This document shows, piece after piece, positions 6,982 through 14,792 of a stretch of 16,988 nt of DNA (position 1 is its first letter; every line of letters begins with the position of its first letter). A program made the position numbers and the translations under genes. The notes under the pieces are model-generated. The model worked only from the letters and a program-made list of their open reading frames with translations. It had not been told where the DNA came from and searched no databases. Source of the DNA: Lachnospiraceae bacterium (lineage in GTDB: Bacteria; Bacillota; Clostridia; Lachnospirales; Lachnospiraceae); assembly GCA_902363675.1 (NCBI GenBank), contig CABJAV010000044.1, forward strand, positions 1 to 16,988. Direction: 5' to 3'.

Positions 6982-7065
6982 ATGCATATAGAAAATCTGG
7001 ATAGTGATAAAATGATTTGTTATCCAGTAATTCAAGGAGAACGAATCAACTATCAAAATAAATAA
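6982..7065 (+). pseudogene. Orphan C-terminal gene remnant
   Basis: A frame of 27 codons (MHIENLDSDKMICYPVIQ...) ending with TAA at 7063-7065. It stays open upstream to about 6945, where it overlaps the IS4 fragment on the other strand. It has the look of a protein tail cut by the insertion, but I cannot name the family. Its end lies about 40 bases before the alarmone synthetase gene. Confidence 0.25.
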
Positions 7066-7103
7066 TGTTTTGAAATCAGGGATGAGGTAGAAAGGAAAGT
7101 TCC

Positions 7104-7784
7104 ATGATAAAAGATGAAGTAAAAAAACTCAGGATGGACAGTCCGGAATCACTACAGTTTTTAAATAATGCTACAAAATTTTATAATTTAATGATGATGT
7201 ATCGTTGTGCTATTCGGGAGATACAAACTAAACTTGAGGTTTTGGATGATGAATTTTCAGTTGAGAACAATCGAAATCCTATTTCTTTTATAAAAACAAG
7301 AATTAAGCAGCCCAATAGTATTTACGATAAACTGCAGAAGATGGGATATGAATTTACAACAGAAAATATACAGACATATCTCAATGATGTAGCAGGCGTT
7401 AGAATAGTTTGTGCGTTTATTGACGATATTTATATGATATCAGATTTGATTACCCAACAGGATGATATTAAAGTTATTGAAATAAAAGATTATATAAAAA
7501 ATCCAAAATCGAATGGTTATCGAAGCTATCATATGATTGTTGAAATACCAGTATTTTTTGCTAAGGGTAAAACACCTATGCGTGTAGAATTACAGATTCG
7601 AACCAATGGTATGGATTTCTGGGCAACATTGGAACATCAACTTCGCTATAAAAAAGGAATTGAAGAAATGCCTGGCTATGATGAGATAAGTGAAGAATTA
7701 CTTCATTCTGCAAGAGCTATCATTGAAGCAGATAATGAAATGCAGAGAATAAAAGACAAAATTGGTATGTTCCACGAAATTTAG
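7104..7784 (+). CDS. relQ: Small alarmone synthetase, RelQ-type GTP pyrophosphokinase
   Basis: A 226-residue RelA/SpoT-domain protein without hydrolase or regulatory domains, the size of RelQ/RelP enzymes that transfer pyrophosphate from ATP to GTP or GDP to make (p)ppGpp in the cytoplasm. The substrate-binding stretch IKTRIKQPNSIYDKL is at residues 64-77. DVAGVRIVC (95-103) supplies the metal-binding Asp, NPKSNGYRSYH (133-143) the nucleotide-stacking Tyr, and VELQIRT (161-167) the catalytic Glu; DFWATLEH follows. AAAGGAAAG precedes the ATG. The cardiolipin synthase gene starts 35 bases later on the same strand with no terminator between, so the two are probably cotranscribed. That would link starvation signalling to membrane lipid change (inference). 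Confidence 0.9.
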   Translation: MIKDEVKKLRMDSPESLQFLNNATKFYNLMMMYRCAIREIQTKLEVLDDEFSVENNRNPISFIKTRIKQPNSIYDKLQKMGYEFTTENIQTYLNDVAGVRIVCAFIDDIYMISDLITQQDDIKVIEIKDYIKNPKSNGYRSYHMIVEIPVFFAKGKTPMRVELQIRTNGMDFWATLEHQLRYKKGIEEMPGYDEISEELLHSARAIIEADNEMQRIKDKIGMFHEI

Positions 7785-7819
7785 GGAGAAAACTGAGCAA
7801 GTAGGAAGGTGGAAGATAT

Positions 7820-9379
7820 ATGAAACAAGATACTTTAGAGGGCAGAGCAAAAACAAAAAATGGGGTAAAACGGCTGTGTTTTTCCATAATCTGCATTCTT
7901 CTGGAAGTGATTTTTATTATTACTATCGTAACACGCTTGAATGAATATGCAGAAATCATAAATTTATTTACAAGGATTTTGAGTGGAATCTTGGTTTTGG
8001 GATTGTACGCATCAAATAAGACATCCTCTATGAAAATGCCTTGGGTCATCTTAATTCTAATTTTCCCAATTATGGGTGTAGGCCTGTATTTGTTGATTGG
8101 TTTGAATGGTGGCACACATAAAATGCGTGCGCGATATGCAGAAATTGATAGCAAATTGTTACCAATGCTTCCGGACAGTCAGGAGTGTTTGAGCAGAATA
8201 AAAGAAACAATTCCGAAAGCAGGAAATATAGCAAGTTACATACAAAGAAATTCGCAGTATCCAATCTATCAGAATACGGATATTGTGTATTTTGATGAAG
8301 CAGTGAAAGGATTAGAGGCACAGCTTAAGGATTTGGAGAAAGCACAGAAGTTTATCTTTATGGAATATCATGCGATAGAAGACGCTGAAGCATGGCATAA
8401 GATTCAAGATGTTCTGGAAGAGCGAGTAAAAGCAGGTGTGGAAGTTAGAGTATTCTACGATGATATGGGTTCTATAGGCTTTATTAACACAGATTTTGTG
8501 AAAAAGATGGAGGCAATAGGAATTCATTGCCGTGTATTCAATCCGTTTATGCCAGGTTTAAATCTGTTTTTGAACAATCGTGATCATAGAAAAATAACAG
8601 TTATTGATGGAAAAGTCGGATTTACAGGTGGATATAATCTAGCAAACGAATATTTTAATTACACACACCCGTATGGACAGTGGAAAGATACAGGTATTCG
8701 TTTAGAAGGAGATGCTGTTCAGTCGCTTACGGTGACATTTTTGGAAATGTGGAATGCAGTAAGTGATAAGGATGCTAATGAATCTGATTTTAGTAAATAC
8801 CTTTTACACTATGATTATGCGGCACAGCAAACTGGGTTTGTTCAACCTTATGCAGACAGCCCTATGGATAATGAGCAAGTAGGAGAAGAAGTTTATATCA
8901 GTATGATAAATAAAGCTGAAAAATATTGTTGGTTTATGACTCCATATCTAATCATAACAGATGAAATGACGCATGCGTTATGTCTGGCTGCTAAGCGAGG
9001 GGTAGACGTAAGAATTATCACACCTGGTATCCCTGATAAAAAATTCATTTATAATATAACTCGTTCTTTTTATCATGGATTAGTTAAACATGGTGTACGT
9101 GTTTATGAGTGGACTCCTGGTTTCTGTCATGCAAAAATGAGTGTGGCAGATGACTGTATGGCAACTTGTGGAACAATTAATTTGGATTATCGAAGTTTAT
9201 ATCACCATTTTGAAAACGGCTGTTTTATGGCAGATTGTCAGGCAGTTGTGGAAATAAAAAATGATCTGATAAGAACGATGGGAGAATGTCGTGATGTGAC
9301 AGACCAATATCAAACCGGACGAAGTGCATATTTGCGACTGGGACAATTATTTATGAGATTATTTGCTGGATTGCTATAA
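7820..9379 (+). CDS. cls: Cardiolipin synthase
   Basis: A 519-residue membrane enzyme that joins two phosphatidylglycerols into cardiolipin and glycerol. Two N-terminal transmembrane segments (about residues 18-38 and 74-94) precede two phospholipase D domains. HKD1 is HRKITVID (H256, K258, D263) and HKD2 is HAKMSVAD (H437, K439, D444), each followed by the usual GxxN segment (GGYNLANEYF and GTINLDYRS). The C-terminus LRLGQLFMRLFAGLL is typical of Firmicutes Cls. Length and motifs are complete. AAGGTGGAAG gives the ribosome binding site. A strong terminator follows at 9390-9448. The last 46 residues match the truncated cls remnant at 16622-16762 at 34 positions, so the remnant came from a different cls allele. 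Confidence 0.93.
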   Translation: MKQDTLEGRAKTKNGVKRLCFSIICILLEVIFIITIVTRLNEYAEIINLFTRILSGILVLGLYASNKTSSMKMPWVILILIFPIMGVGLYLLIGLNGGTHKMRARYAEIDSKLLPMLPDSQECLSRIKETIPKAGNIASYIQRNSQYPIYQNTDIVYFDEAVKGLEAQLKDLEKAQKFIFMEYHAIEDAEAWHKIQDVLEERVKAGVEVRVFYDDMGSIGFINTDFVKKMEAIGIHCRVFNPFMPGLNLFLNNRDHRKITVIDGKVGFTGGYNLANEYFNYTHPYGQWKDTGIRLEGDAVQSLTVTFLEMWNAVSDKDANESDFSKYLLHYDYAAQQTGFVQPYADSPMDNEQVGEEVYISMINKAEKYCWFMTPYLIITDEMTHALCLAAKRGVDVRIITPGIPDKKFIYNITRSFYHGLVKHGVRVYEWTPGFCHAKMSVADDCMATCGTINLDYRSLYHHFENGCFMADCQAVVEIKNDLIRTMGECRDVTDQYQTGRSAYLRLGQLFMRLFAGLL

Positions 9380-9389
9380 GAATCTGATG

Positions 9390-9448
9390 AAACGACCTTT
9401 CAAAAAACAGTTGATTTAGAAGTTAACTGTTTTTGAAAGGCCGTTTTT
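9390..9448 (+). terminator. Strong intrinsic terminator after cls
   Basis: A stem of about 21 pairs with one mismatch and one bulge (AAACG...CAGTT paired with AACTG...CGTTT) around a 12-base loop, ending in TTTTT. It closes the relQ-cls transcript. Confidence 0.9.
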
Positions 9449-9508
9449 GCTATATCTAACAGTTTGTTGTACAAAGAAGATTTTGCATGGATGAAAAAAC
9501 AAACCTTG

Positions 9509-9542
9509 TTGAGGTTAAATTGAGTTTTCCATTGTATTGTAT
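9509..9542 (+). promoter_or_regulatory. Promoter with OmpR-type direct repeat, citrate synthase
   Basis: TTGAG occurs at 9509-9513 and again at 9520-9524, 11 bp start to start, followed by TTGTATTGTAT at 9532-9542, which supplies possible -10 boxes. The -35 region is poor and is covered by the direct repeat, as at activator-dependent promoters. Upstream of the PLD-like gene the same 19-base block GTTGAGGTTAAATTGAG with preceding TT, the same 7-base gap and the same -10 block recur (11526-11561). OmpR/PhoB regulators bind direct half-sites 11 bp apart, so the encoded response regulator is the likely binder (inference). Confidence 0.65.
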
Positions 9543-9645
9543 TGCTAATGAATAAGAATAAGAACAGACAATGCTGAATGCTCTGGAAACAAGAATATCT
9601 GAGTATAGTATGTAAGTTCGTAACAGAATGAAAGGAGCAATTCAA

Positions 9646-10992
9646 ATGAGCAATTTGGAAAATTATATGAAACAGCAAGCAATTTTTTGTGAACAAAATG
9701 ATAGCATTAGTAAGAATCTGTATTCAGAGTATGGTGTAAAAAGAGGCTTACGAGATGAAAAAGGCCAAGGTGTGTTGACGGGGCTTACAAATATTTCTGA
9801 TATAAAAGCTTTTGAATATTGTGATGGAGTAAAGAGTCCATGTGATGGCGAGTTATCTTATCGTGGTTATAATATAAAAGATTTAGTAACAGGAAGTAAA
9901 GGAAAAAGGTTTGTCTTTGAAGAAGGAGCATATCTTCTTTTATTCGGAGAATTGCCAACTGATACACAGTTAATGGAATTTCAGGGAAGACTATCTGATT
10001 GTATGGAACTACCGACTAACTTTACCAGAGATGTCATTATGAAAGCACCTACATCAGATATTATGGGTTCTATGACTCGAAGTATTCTTACATTGGGCTC
10101 TTACGATAAGGAGAAAGAAAGTCTTGAAATTCCGAATGTGCTAAGGCAGAGTATGCAGTTGATCGCAGTATTTCCTATGTTAGCAGTATATGCATACCAT
10201 GCTTATTGTCATTATGAAAAAAACGAAAGTATGTATATTCATAGACCTGAAAAAGATTTATCTATTGCTGAAAATTTCCTGCGCCTATTAAGACCAGATA
10301 CAAAATTCACAGAACTGGAAGCAAGAGTACTGGATATAGCATTATTGTTACATATGGAACATGGTGGTGGTAACAATTCTACATTCACTACACGGGTAGT
10401 AACATCTTCAGGTTCAGATACTTATTCTGTTATTTCAGCAGCAATGTCATCCTTAAAAGGAAAAAAACATGGCGGTGCAAATCTGATGGTAATGAATATG
10501 ATGGATGATATTAAAAGTCATGTGAAAGATTATGAAGACGAAGAGGAAATTGCATCATATCTGAGTAAGATTTTGAAGAAAGAGGCGTTTGATCAGAAAG
10601 GACTTATTTATGGAATGGGACATGCTGTATATTCTATTTCCGATCCGAGAGAAAGGGTGTTCAAAGGCTTTGTAGAACAACTCGCAAGGGATAAAGGACG
10701 TGAGAAAGATATGACCCTTTATAACAATATTGAGAAGATTGCACCTAAGTTGATTGCAAAGCAGCGTCAGATATTCAAAGGAGTAAGTCCTAATATAGAT
10801 TTCTATAGTGGTTTTGTGTATGACATGTTGAATATTCCAAGAGAATTGTACACGCCATTATTTGCGATAGCAAGAATTGCTGGTTGGAGTGCACATCGCC
10901 TGGAAGAATTGATAACTACAGATAAGATCATTCGCCCGGCATATAAGAGTCTAGTCAGCAAAAAAGAATATATAGAAAGAGAGGAACGATAA
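9646..10992 (+). CDS. Citrate synthase (citrate/2-methylcitrate synthase family)
   Basis: A 448-residue enzyme that condenses acetyl-CoA (or propionyl-CoA) with oxaloacetate. The start at 9646 is preferred because AAAGGAG (9631-9637) lies eight bases upstream; an in-frame ATG at 9628 has no such site. The catalytic set is present: H275 in KKHGGAN, H326 in GMGHAVYS and D385 in PNIDFYSGF, with the substrate-binding MEHGGGNNSTF near 237-247 and DPRERVF at 333-339. The length matches the long form found in Clostridia. A MarR-type gene starts one base after the stop, forming an operon. Transcription probably starts at the promoter with the TTGAG direct repeat. Citrate versus methylcitrate use cannot be decided here. 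Confidence 0.9.
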   Translation: MSNLENYMKQQAIFCEQNDSISKNLYSEYGVKRGLRDEKGQGVLTGLTNISDIKAFEYCDGVKSPCDGELSYRGYNIKDLVTGSKGKRFVFEEGAYLLLFGELPTDTQLMEFQGRLSDCMELPTNFTRDVIMKAPTSDIMGSMTRSILTLGSYDKEKESLEIPNVLRQSMQLIAVFPMLAVYAYHAYCHYEKNESMYIHRPEKDLSIAENFLRLLRPDTKFTELEARVLDIALLLHMEHGGGNNSTFTTRVVTSSGSDTYSVISAAMSSLKGKKHGGANLMVMNMMDDIKSHVKDYEDEEEIASYLSKILKKEAFDQKGLIYGMGHAVYSISDPRERVFKGFVEQLARDKGREKDMTLYNNIEKIAPKLIAKQRQIFKGVSPNIDFYSGFVYDMLNIPRELYTPLFAIARIAGWSAHRLEELITTDKIIRPAYKSLVSKKEYIEREER

Positions 10993-10993
10993 T

Positions 10994-11419
10994 ATGGGAG
11001 CAGGAACCAGTGCAGAGGAGTTTTTTTTAAAGAGCATCAATGTTGAAAGCATATTTGAATTTGTCGAAAGAACAGATTATTTGTTCCTTTATAGTATAAA
11101 GGAATGTGTTGAAAAATCAGACTGTCATGAAGGAGTATATCTTTCAGAAGTGGCAGAATACATGAAATTATCGATTCCAGAAACATCTAAGATGGTAAAA
11201 AGTCTTGAAAATAAAGGATATATTATCTGGAAATTAGATGAAAAAAAAGAAAGAACGTACCTTGTTTTGACGAACAAGGCAATTGAATTAAGCAATTGTC
11301 AGAAAGAAAAAATGATAGAAGCTTATGAAAAAATCATATCGAATATACAAGAAGATGACCTGGCAGTTACACGGTGTACATTGAGAAAAATCCGACAGCT
11401 TATGGAAGAAATAAAATAG
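10994..11419 (+). CDS. MarR-family transcriptional regulator
   Basis: A 141-residue winged helix-turn-helix protein. The DNA-binding core runs from about residue 49 to 98: LSEVAEYMKLSIPETSKMVK forms the helix-turn-helix and ENKGYIIWKLDEKKERTYLVLT the wing, flanked by helices that would form the dimer interface. The start follows the citrate synthase stop by one base, with GAGAGGAACG upstream serving as ribosome binding site, so it is cotranscribed with that gene and may control it. The N-terminal about 25 residues are unlike common MarR proteins. It is followed by a terminator at 11467-11510. The ligand is unknown. Confidence 0.75.
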   Translation: MGAGTSAEEFFLKSINVESIFEFVERTDYLFLYSIKECVEKSDCHEGVYLSEVAEYMKLSIPETSKMVKSLENKGYIIWKLDEKKERTYLVLTNKAIELSNCQKEKMIEAYEKIISNIQEDDLAVTRCTLRKIRQLMEEIK

Positions 11420-11466
11420 TGATTAATACAACGGAGTAAGAAAAGCTCCTTCATATATTAGAATAA

Positions 11467-11510
11467 AAATATGACTGTTTCTTTAAAAAGAAGCCTGTCA
11501 TATTTTTTTT
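11467..11510 (+). terminator. Intrinsic terminator after MarR gene
   Basis: AATATGAC pairs with GTCATATT; the stem continues with mismatches toward an AAA loop and ends in eight T residues. It ends the citrate synthase-MarR operon. Confidence 0.85.
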
Positions 11511-11525
11511 ATGAAAAATAAATTT

Positions 11526-11561
11526 TGTTGAGGTTAAATTGAGATTGACTTTGTATTGTAT
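11526..11561 (+). promoter_or_regulatory. Promoter with OmpR-type direct repeat, PLD operon
   Basis: TTGAG at 11528-11532 and 11539-11543 (11 bp start to start), then seven bases, then TTGTATTGTAT at 11551-11561. The arrangement is base for base the same as at 9507-9542 except in the seven-base gap. It precedes the five-gene run that encodes the OmpR-type regulator itself, which suggests autoregulation. The following ribosome binding site AGGTGAT is at 11584-11590. Confidence 0.65.
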
Positions 11562-11595
11562 AAGTATGAAATGAAAAGGAATCAGGTGATATACA

Positions 11596-13029
11596 ATGAA
11601 AAAGCATAAGATATGTAAAATCCTTCTTGTTATACTGGCAATTTTATTATGTGTGGCTTTTTATGAATTACTCGGAATCTGCATTGCATATAAAAAGCAG
11701 CCGGAAGTGTCCAATACAACCAAAAAAGAAACAAAAAATGGTTCGTGGAACGAATGCAGTGAAAATACGGAACGTGCAGTGATCATAGAAAAGAATCCAG
11801 AAGCGCTTTTACAAAGAGTGCGTTTGATCCAGAATGCAAAAGAGGAAATTATTCTTTCTACTTTTGCATTTAAATCCGATGAAAGTGGAAAATTAATCTT
11901 AGGAGCACTGCATGATGCGGCAGACAGAGGTGTGCATATTCGTCTGTTAGTAGATGGAATGGAGAGCTGGATTGATATGGAAGGGAATCCGTATTTCTAT
12001 GGATTATCTTCTCATGAGAATGTTGAAATTAAACTGTATAATAAAGCCAACCCGTTGAAACCATGGAAAATGATGGGTAGAATGCATGATAAATATTTGA
12101 TTGCAGATGGAAAGAGATATATTCTTGGGGGAAGAAATACATACAATTATTTCCTGGGTGATTTTCCGGGACATAAGAACTATGACAGAGACGTGTTAGT
12201 GGTTTGCGATGAACCTGAGAAAGAAAATTCAGTTAACCAGTTGTCAGAGTATTTTGAAACCATATGGAATCAGGAAGACAGTGGTTATTTTCATAACAAT
12301 AAAAAACTGGCAAATAGAAAATCTGTAAAGAACGCAGTTTTAGAGCTGCAGAACGGCTATCAGAAATATTTTGAAGAGAATAAGGAAAGAATCTGCGATA
12401 CCGATTATACGGACGAAACTTTTGAGACAGAAAAGATTGCATTAGTGTCAAATCCTATTCACACAGGTTCCAAAGAACCGGTAGTGTGGTATCAGTTGGG
12501 AGAATTGATGAAAAATGCAAAAAATCGTGTGAAGATCCACACGCCATATATTATCTGTAATGATATGATGTATAATACATGGGAGGAGATTGCAGAGAAC
12601 GTTTCAGATTTTTCTATCATGACAAATTCAGTTGCGAATAATGGGAATCCATTTGGGGCTGCCGATTATGCGAAAAACAGAAATAGAATCTTAAGTACAG
12701 GAATTAATATCTGGGAATATGAAGGCGGTTATTCATACCACGGAAAAAGTATTCTGATTGACGATGATCTGTCTGTAATCGGTTCCTTTAATATGGACAT
12801 GAGAAGTGCATATCTGGATACGGAACTGATGCTTGTAATTCGCAGTAAAGATATTAATAAACAGTTGGAAGAGAGCATGGTGGAATATGAAAGAGTGTCC
12901 CGACAGGTATTGGAAGATGGAACCTACCGTGATCCGTATCATGTAGAGCCAATTGAATTGACAAAGAAGCGTCAGAGAAAAATATTTTTGGTACAGCATC
13001 TGCTTGGATGGGCAAGGTATCTGTTTTAA
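11596..13029 (+). CDS. Membrane-anchored phospholipase D-like protein (Cls-like)
   Basis: A 477-residue protein with one N-terminal transmembrane anchor (about residues 8-31) after MKKHK, so the rest likely faces outside the membrane. It has two phospholipase D domains: HKD1 MHDKYLIAD (H164, K166, D171) followed by GGRNTYNYF, and HKD2 YHGKSILID (H382, K384, D389) followed by GSFNMDMRSAYLDTE. Both catalytic sets are intact. It lacks the two-helix N-terminus of the Cls at 7820-9379 and is clearly a different subfamily. It could be a second cardiolipin synthase or another phosphatidyltransferase or phospholipase. It is the first gene of a run with a two-component system, FUSC-like protein and PgsA, and has its own TTGAG-repeat promoter. 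Confidence 0.8.
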   Translation: MKKHKICKILLVILAILLCVAFYELLGICIAYKKQPEVSNTTKKETKNGSWNECSENTERAVIIEKNPEALLQRVRLIQNAKEEIILSTFAFKSDESGKLILGALHDAADRGVHIRLLVDGMESWIDMEGNPYFYGLSSHENVEIKLYNKANPLKPWKMMGRMHDKYLIADGKRYILGGRNTYNYFLGDFPGHKNYDRDVLVVCDEPEKENSVNQLSEYFETIWNQEDSGYFHNNKKLANRKSVKNAVLELQNGYQKYFEENKERICDTDYTDETFETEKIALVSNPIHTGSKEPVVWYQLGELMKNAKNRVKIHTPYIICNDMMYNTWEEIAENVSDFSIMTNSVANNGNPFGAADYAKNRNRILSTGINIWEYEGGYSYHGKSILIDDDLSVIGSFNMDMRSAYLDTELMLVIRSKDINKQLEESMVEYERVSRQVLEDGTYRDPYHVEPIELTKKRQRKIFLVQHLLGWARYLF

Positions 13030-13046
13030 TAAGGAGGAAGGAAAAC

Positions 13047-13718
13047 GTGTTCCAAATATTGATTGTAGAAGATGATAAAGAATTAAGCCAGCTATTCCAA
13101 AAAGTGCTTGAGAAGAATGGATATCAAGTCAAAAGTGCATCGGATGGAGCACAGGCATTAGAAGTATTGGATAAGGAATATATTGATCTGATCATTTCTG
13201 ATATTATGATGCCGGTTATGGATGGCTATGAACTGGTGTCAGAACTTCGTTCAGCAGGATATCAGATACCAGTGCTTATGATCACTGCGAAAGGTTCCTT
13301 TGATGATATGCGCCAGGGATTTCTTTCGGGAAGTGACGATTATATGGTAAAACCGGTAAATGTGAATGAAATGGTTTTAAGAGTCGGAGCACTGCTTCGC
13401 CGTGCACAGATACTGAATGAACACAAAATTGTGATCGGTTCAACAGAGTTTGATTATGATGCAATGACGGTTACAACTGATAAGGAAAGTCTTGTTTTGC
13501 CTAAAAAAGAATTCCTGCTTTTATATAAGCTTGCAGCTTCGCCAGGCAGAACATTTACAAAACAACAGTTGATGGATGAAGTATGGGGATACGAGACGGA
13601 GGCAGACCAACATACGATAGAGGTACATATAGGAAGAATCAGAGAGCGTTTTAAAGATAACCCTGATTTTGAAATCGTAACAATGCGTGGAATTGGATAC
13701 AAGGTGGTGAAAAAATAA
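13047..13718 (+). CDS. OmpR/PhoB-family response regulator
   Basis: A 223-residue regulator with an N-terminal receiver domain (acidic pocket E8, D9, D10; phosphoacceptor D52 in IISDIMMPVMDG; T80; K102 in MVKPVN) and a C-terminal winged helix (about residues 125-223, ending with the typical VTMRGIGYKVVKK). The GTG at 13047 is taken as start because AAGGAGG (13031-13037) precedes it and the receiver fold begins there; the frame upstream overlaps the PLD gene. It lies 17 bases after the PLD stop, and its stop shares one base with the kinase start, so the pair is coupled. It should bind direct repeats with 11-bp spacing, exactly what precedes both the citrate synthase and PLD genes. Confidence 0.92.
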   Translation: MFQILIVEDDKELSQLFQKVLEKNGYQVKSASDGAQALEVLDKEYIDLIISDIMMPVMDGYELVSELRSAGYQIPVLMITAKGSFDDMRQGFLSGSDDYMVKPVNVNEMVLRVGALLRRAQILNEHKIVIGSTEFDYDAMTVTTDKESLVLPKKEFLLLYKLAASPGRTFTKQQLMDEVWGYETEADQHTIEVHIGRIRERFKDNPDFEIVTMRGIGYKVVKK

Positions 13719-14761
13719 TGGAACAAAAGAAAGAAAAAGGATTGCGGATCCGATCCTGTCTGACTGGTGCAATCTGGCTGGCACTTGTATTTTCAACAGT
13801 CATATCTGCTTTATTATTTGCTTTTTTGAATCATTTTTTTAATCTGCCGGGCAGCATACCTGTGCTTGGTTGGCTTTTGATTTTCAATACATTGATTGCA
13901 GGGCTGATCACTTCCTTTATTAATGCAAAGTTACTGGAACCAATTACCAGACTTAGTAAAGCAATGAAGGAAGTTTCTCGGGGAGATTTTGAACAGCATT
14001 TGGAAACGAACAGCCGTATAGCAGAAGTTGGAGAATCTTATCAAAGTTTTAACGTTATGACAAAAGAGCTTCGTGCAACAGAGGTGCTGCAGATGGATTT
14101 TGTATCTAATGTTTCTCATGAGTTTAAGACCCCGATTAATGCCATTGAAGGGTATACAATGCTTCTTCAGGGAGAAGAACTGTCTCAGGAGCAAGAGGAA
14201 TATGTAGAAAAAATCCTGTTTAATACTCAAAGGCTTTCCGGATTGGTTGGAAATATTTTGCTGTTATCCAAGTTAGAGAATCAGAACATACCAGTGAAAA
14301 AAACAGAATATCGTCTGGATGAACAGATCCGCCAGGCATTTCTTTCATTGGAAACAAAATGGACAGAAAAAGAACTTGGTTTTCAGGTAGAATTGGAGGA
14401 AGTTAAATATACTGGGAATGAAGGACTTTTTATGCATATCTGGATAAATCTTTTGGATAATGCGATTAAGTTCAGCCCTTCAAAGGGGACAATTACGATG
14501 TTTTTGAAACAAGAACAGGATTCTGTTAAGTTCATTCTGGAAGATGAAGGACCAGGAATAGAGGATGATGTAAAATCCAGAATATTTGATAAATTTTATC
14601 AGGCAGACGGTTCTCACAAAGCAGAAGGAAATGGTCTTGGCCTTGCACTTGTGAAACGGATCGTAGATAGTGCTGGCGGGACAATCAAGGCAGAAAACCG
14701 GGAATACGGTGGATGCAGATTTGTTGTAGAGCTTCCAATACAGAAAGATGAGGCCATATAA
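13718..14761 (+). CDS. Sensor histidine kinase
   Basis: A 347-residue membrane kinase, the partner of the regulator encoded just before it. Two transmembrane segments (about residues 15-38 and 48-69) are separated by only about ten residues, so there is almost no external sensing domain. A HAMP-like linker (about 70-122, with EPITRLSKAMKEVSRGDF), a HisKA domain with phosphoacceptor H134 in VSHEFKTPI, and an HATPase domain follow. The HATPase domain has the N box INLLDNAIKFSP (243-254), the G1 box DEGPG (276-280) and the G2 box GNGLGLALV (304-312). The ATG overlaps the regulator stop by one base. The short loop resembles intramembrane-sensing kinases that react to cell-envelope damage or take a signal from a partner membrane protein. 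The FUSC-like protein encoded next could be such a partner (inference). Confidence 0.9.
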   Translation: MEQKKEKGLRIRSCLTGAIWLALVFSTVISALLFAFLNHFFNLPGSIPVLGWLLIFNTLIAGLITSFINAKLLEPITRLSKAMKEVSRGDFEQHLETNSRIAEVGESYQSFNVMTKELRATEVLQMDFVSNVSHEFKTPINAIEGYTMLLQGEELSQEQEEYVEKILFNTQRLSGLVGNILLLSKLENQNIPVKKTEYRLDEQIRQAFLSLETKWTEKELGFQVELEEVKYTGNEGLFMHIWINLLDNAIKFSPSKGTITMFLKQEQDSVKFILEDEGPGIEDDVKSRIFDKFYQADGSHKAEGNGLGLALVKRIVDSAGGTIKAENREYGGCRFVVELPIQKDEAI

Positions 14762-14792
14762 GTTTAAGAAAAACAGATAGAGGAGGAATTAC

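Noticed and set aside
9400..9696. 98-codon minus-strand frame between cls and citrate synthase
   Set aside because: It overlaps the cls terminator, the TTGAG promoter and the start of citrate synthase, and its composition is typical of a shadow frame.
13454..13796. Minus-strand open frames opposite the response regulator
   Set aside because: They lie wholly opposite a well-supported gene, have no ribosome binding site and show no recognisable family.
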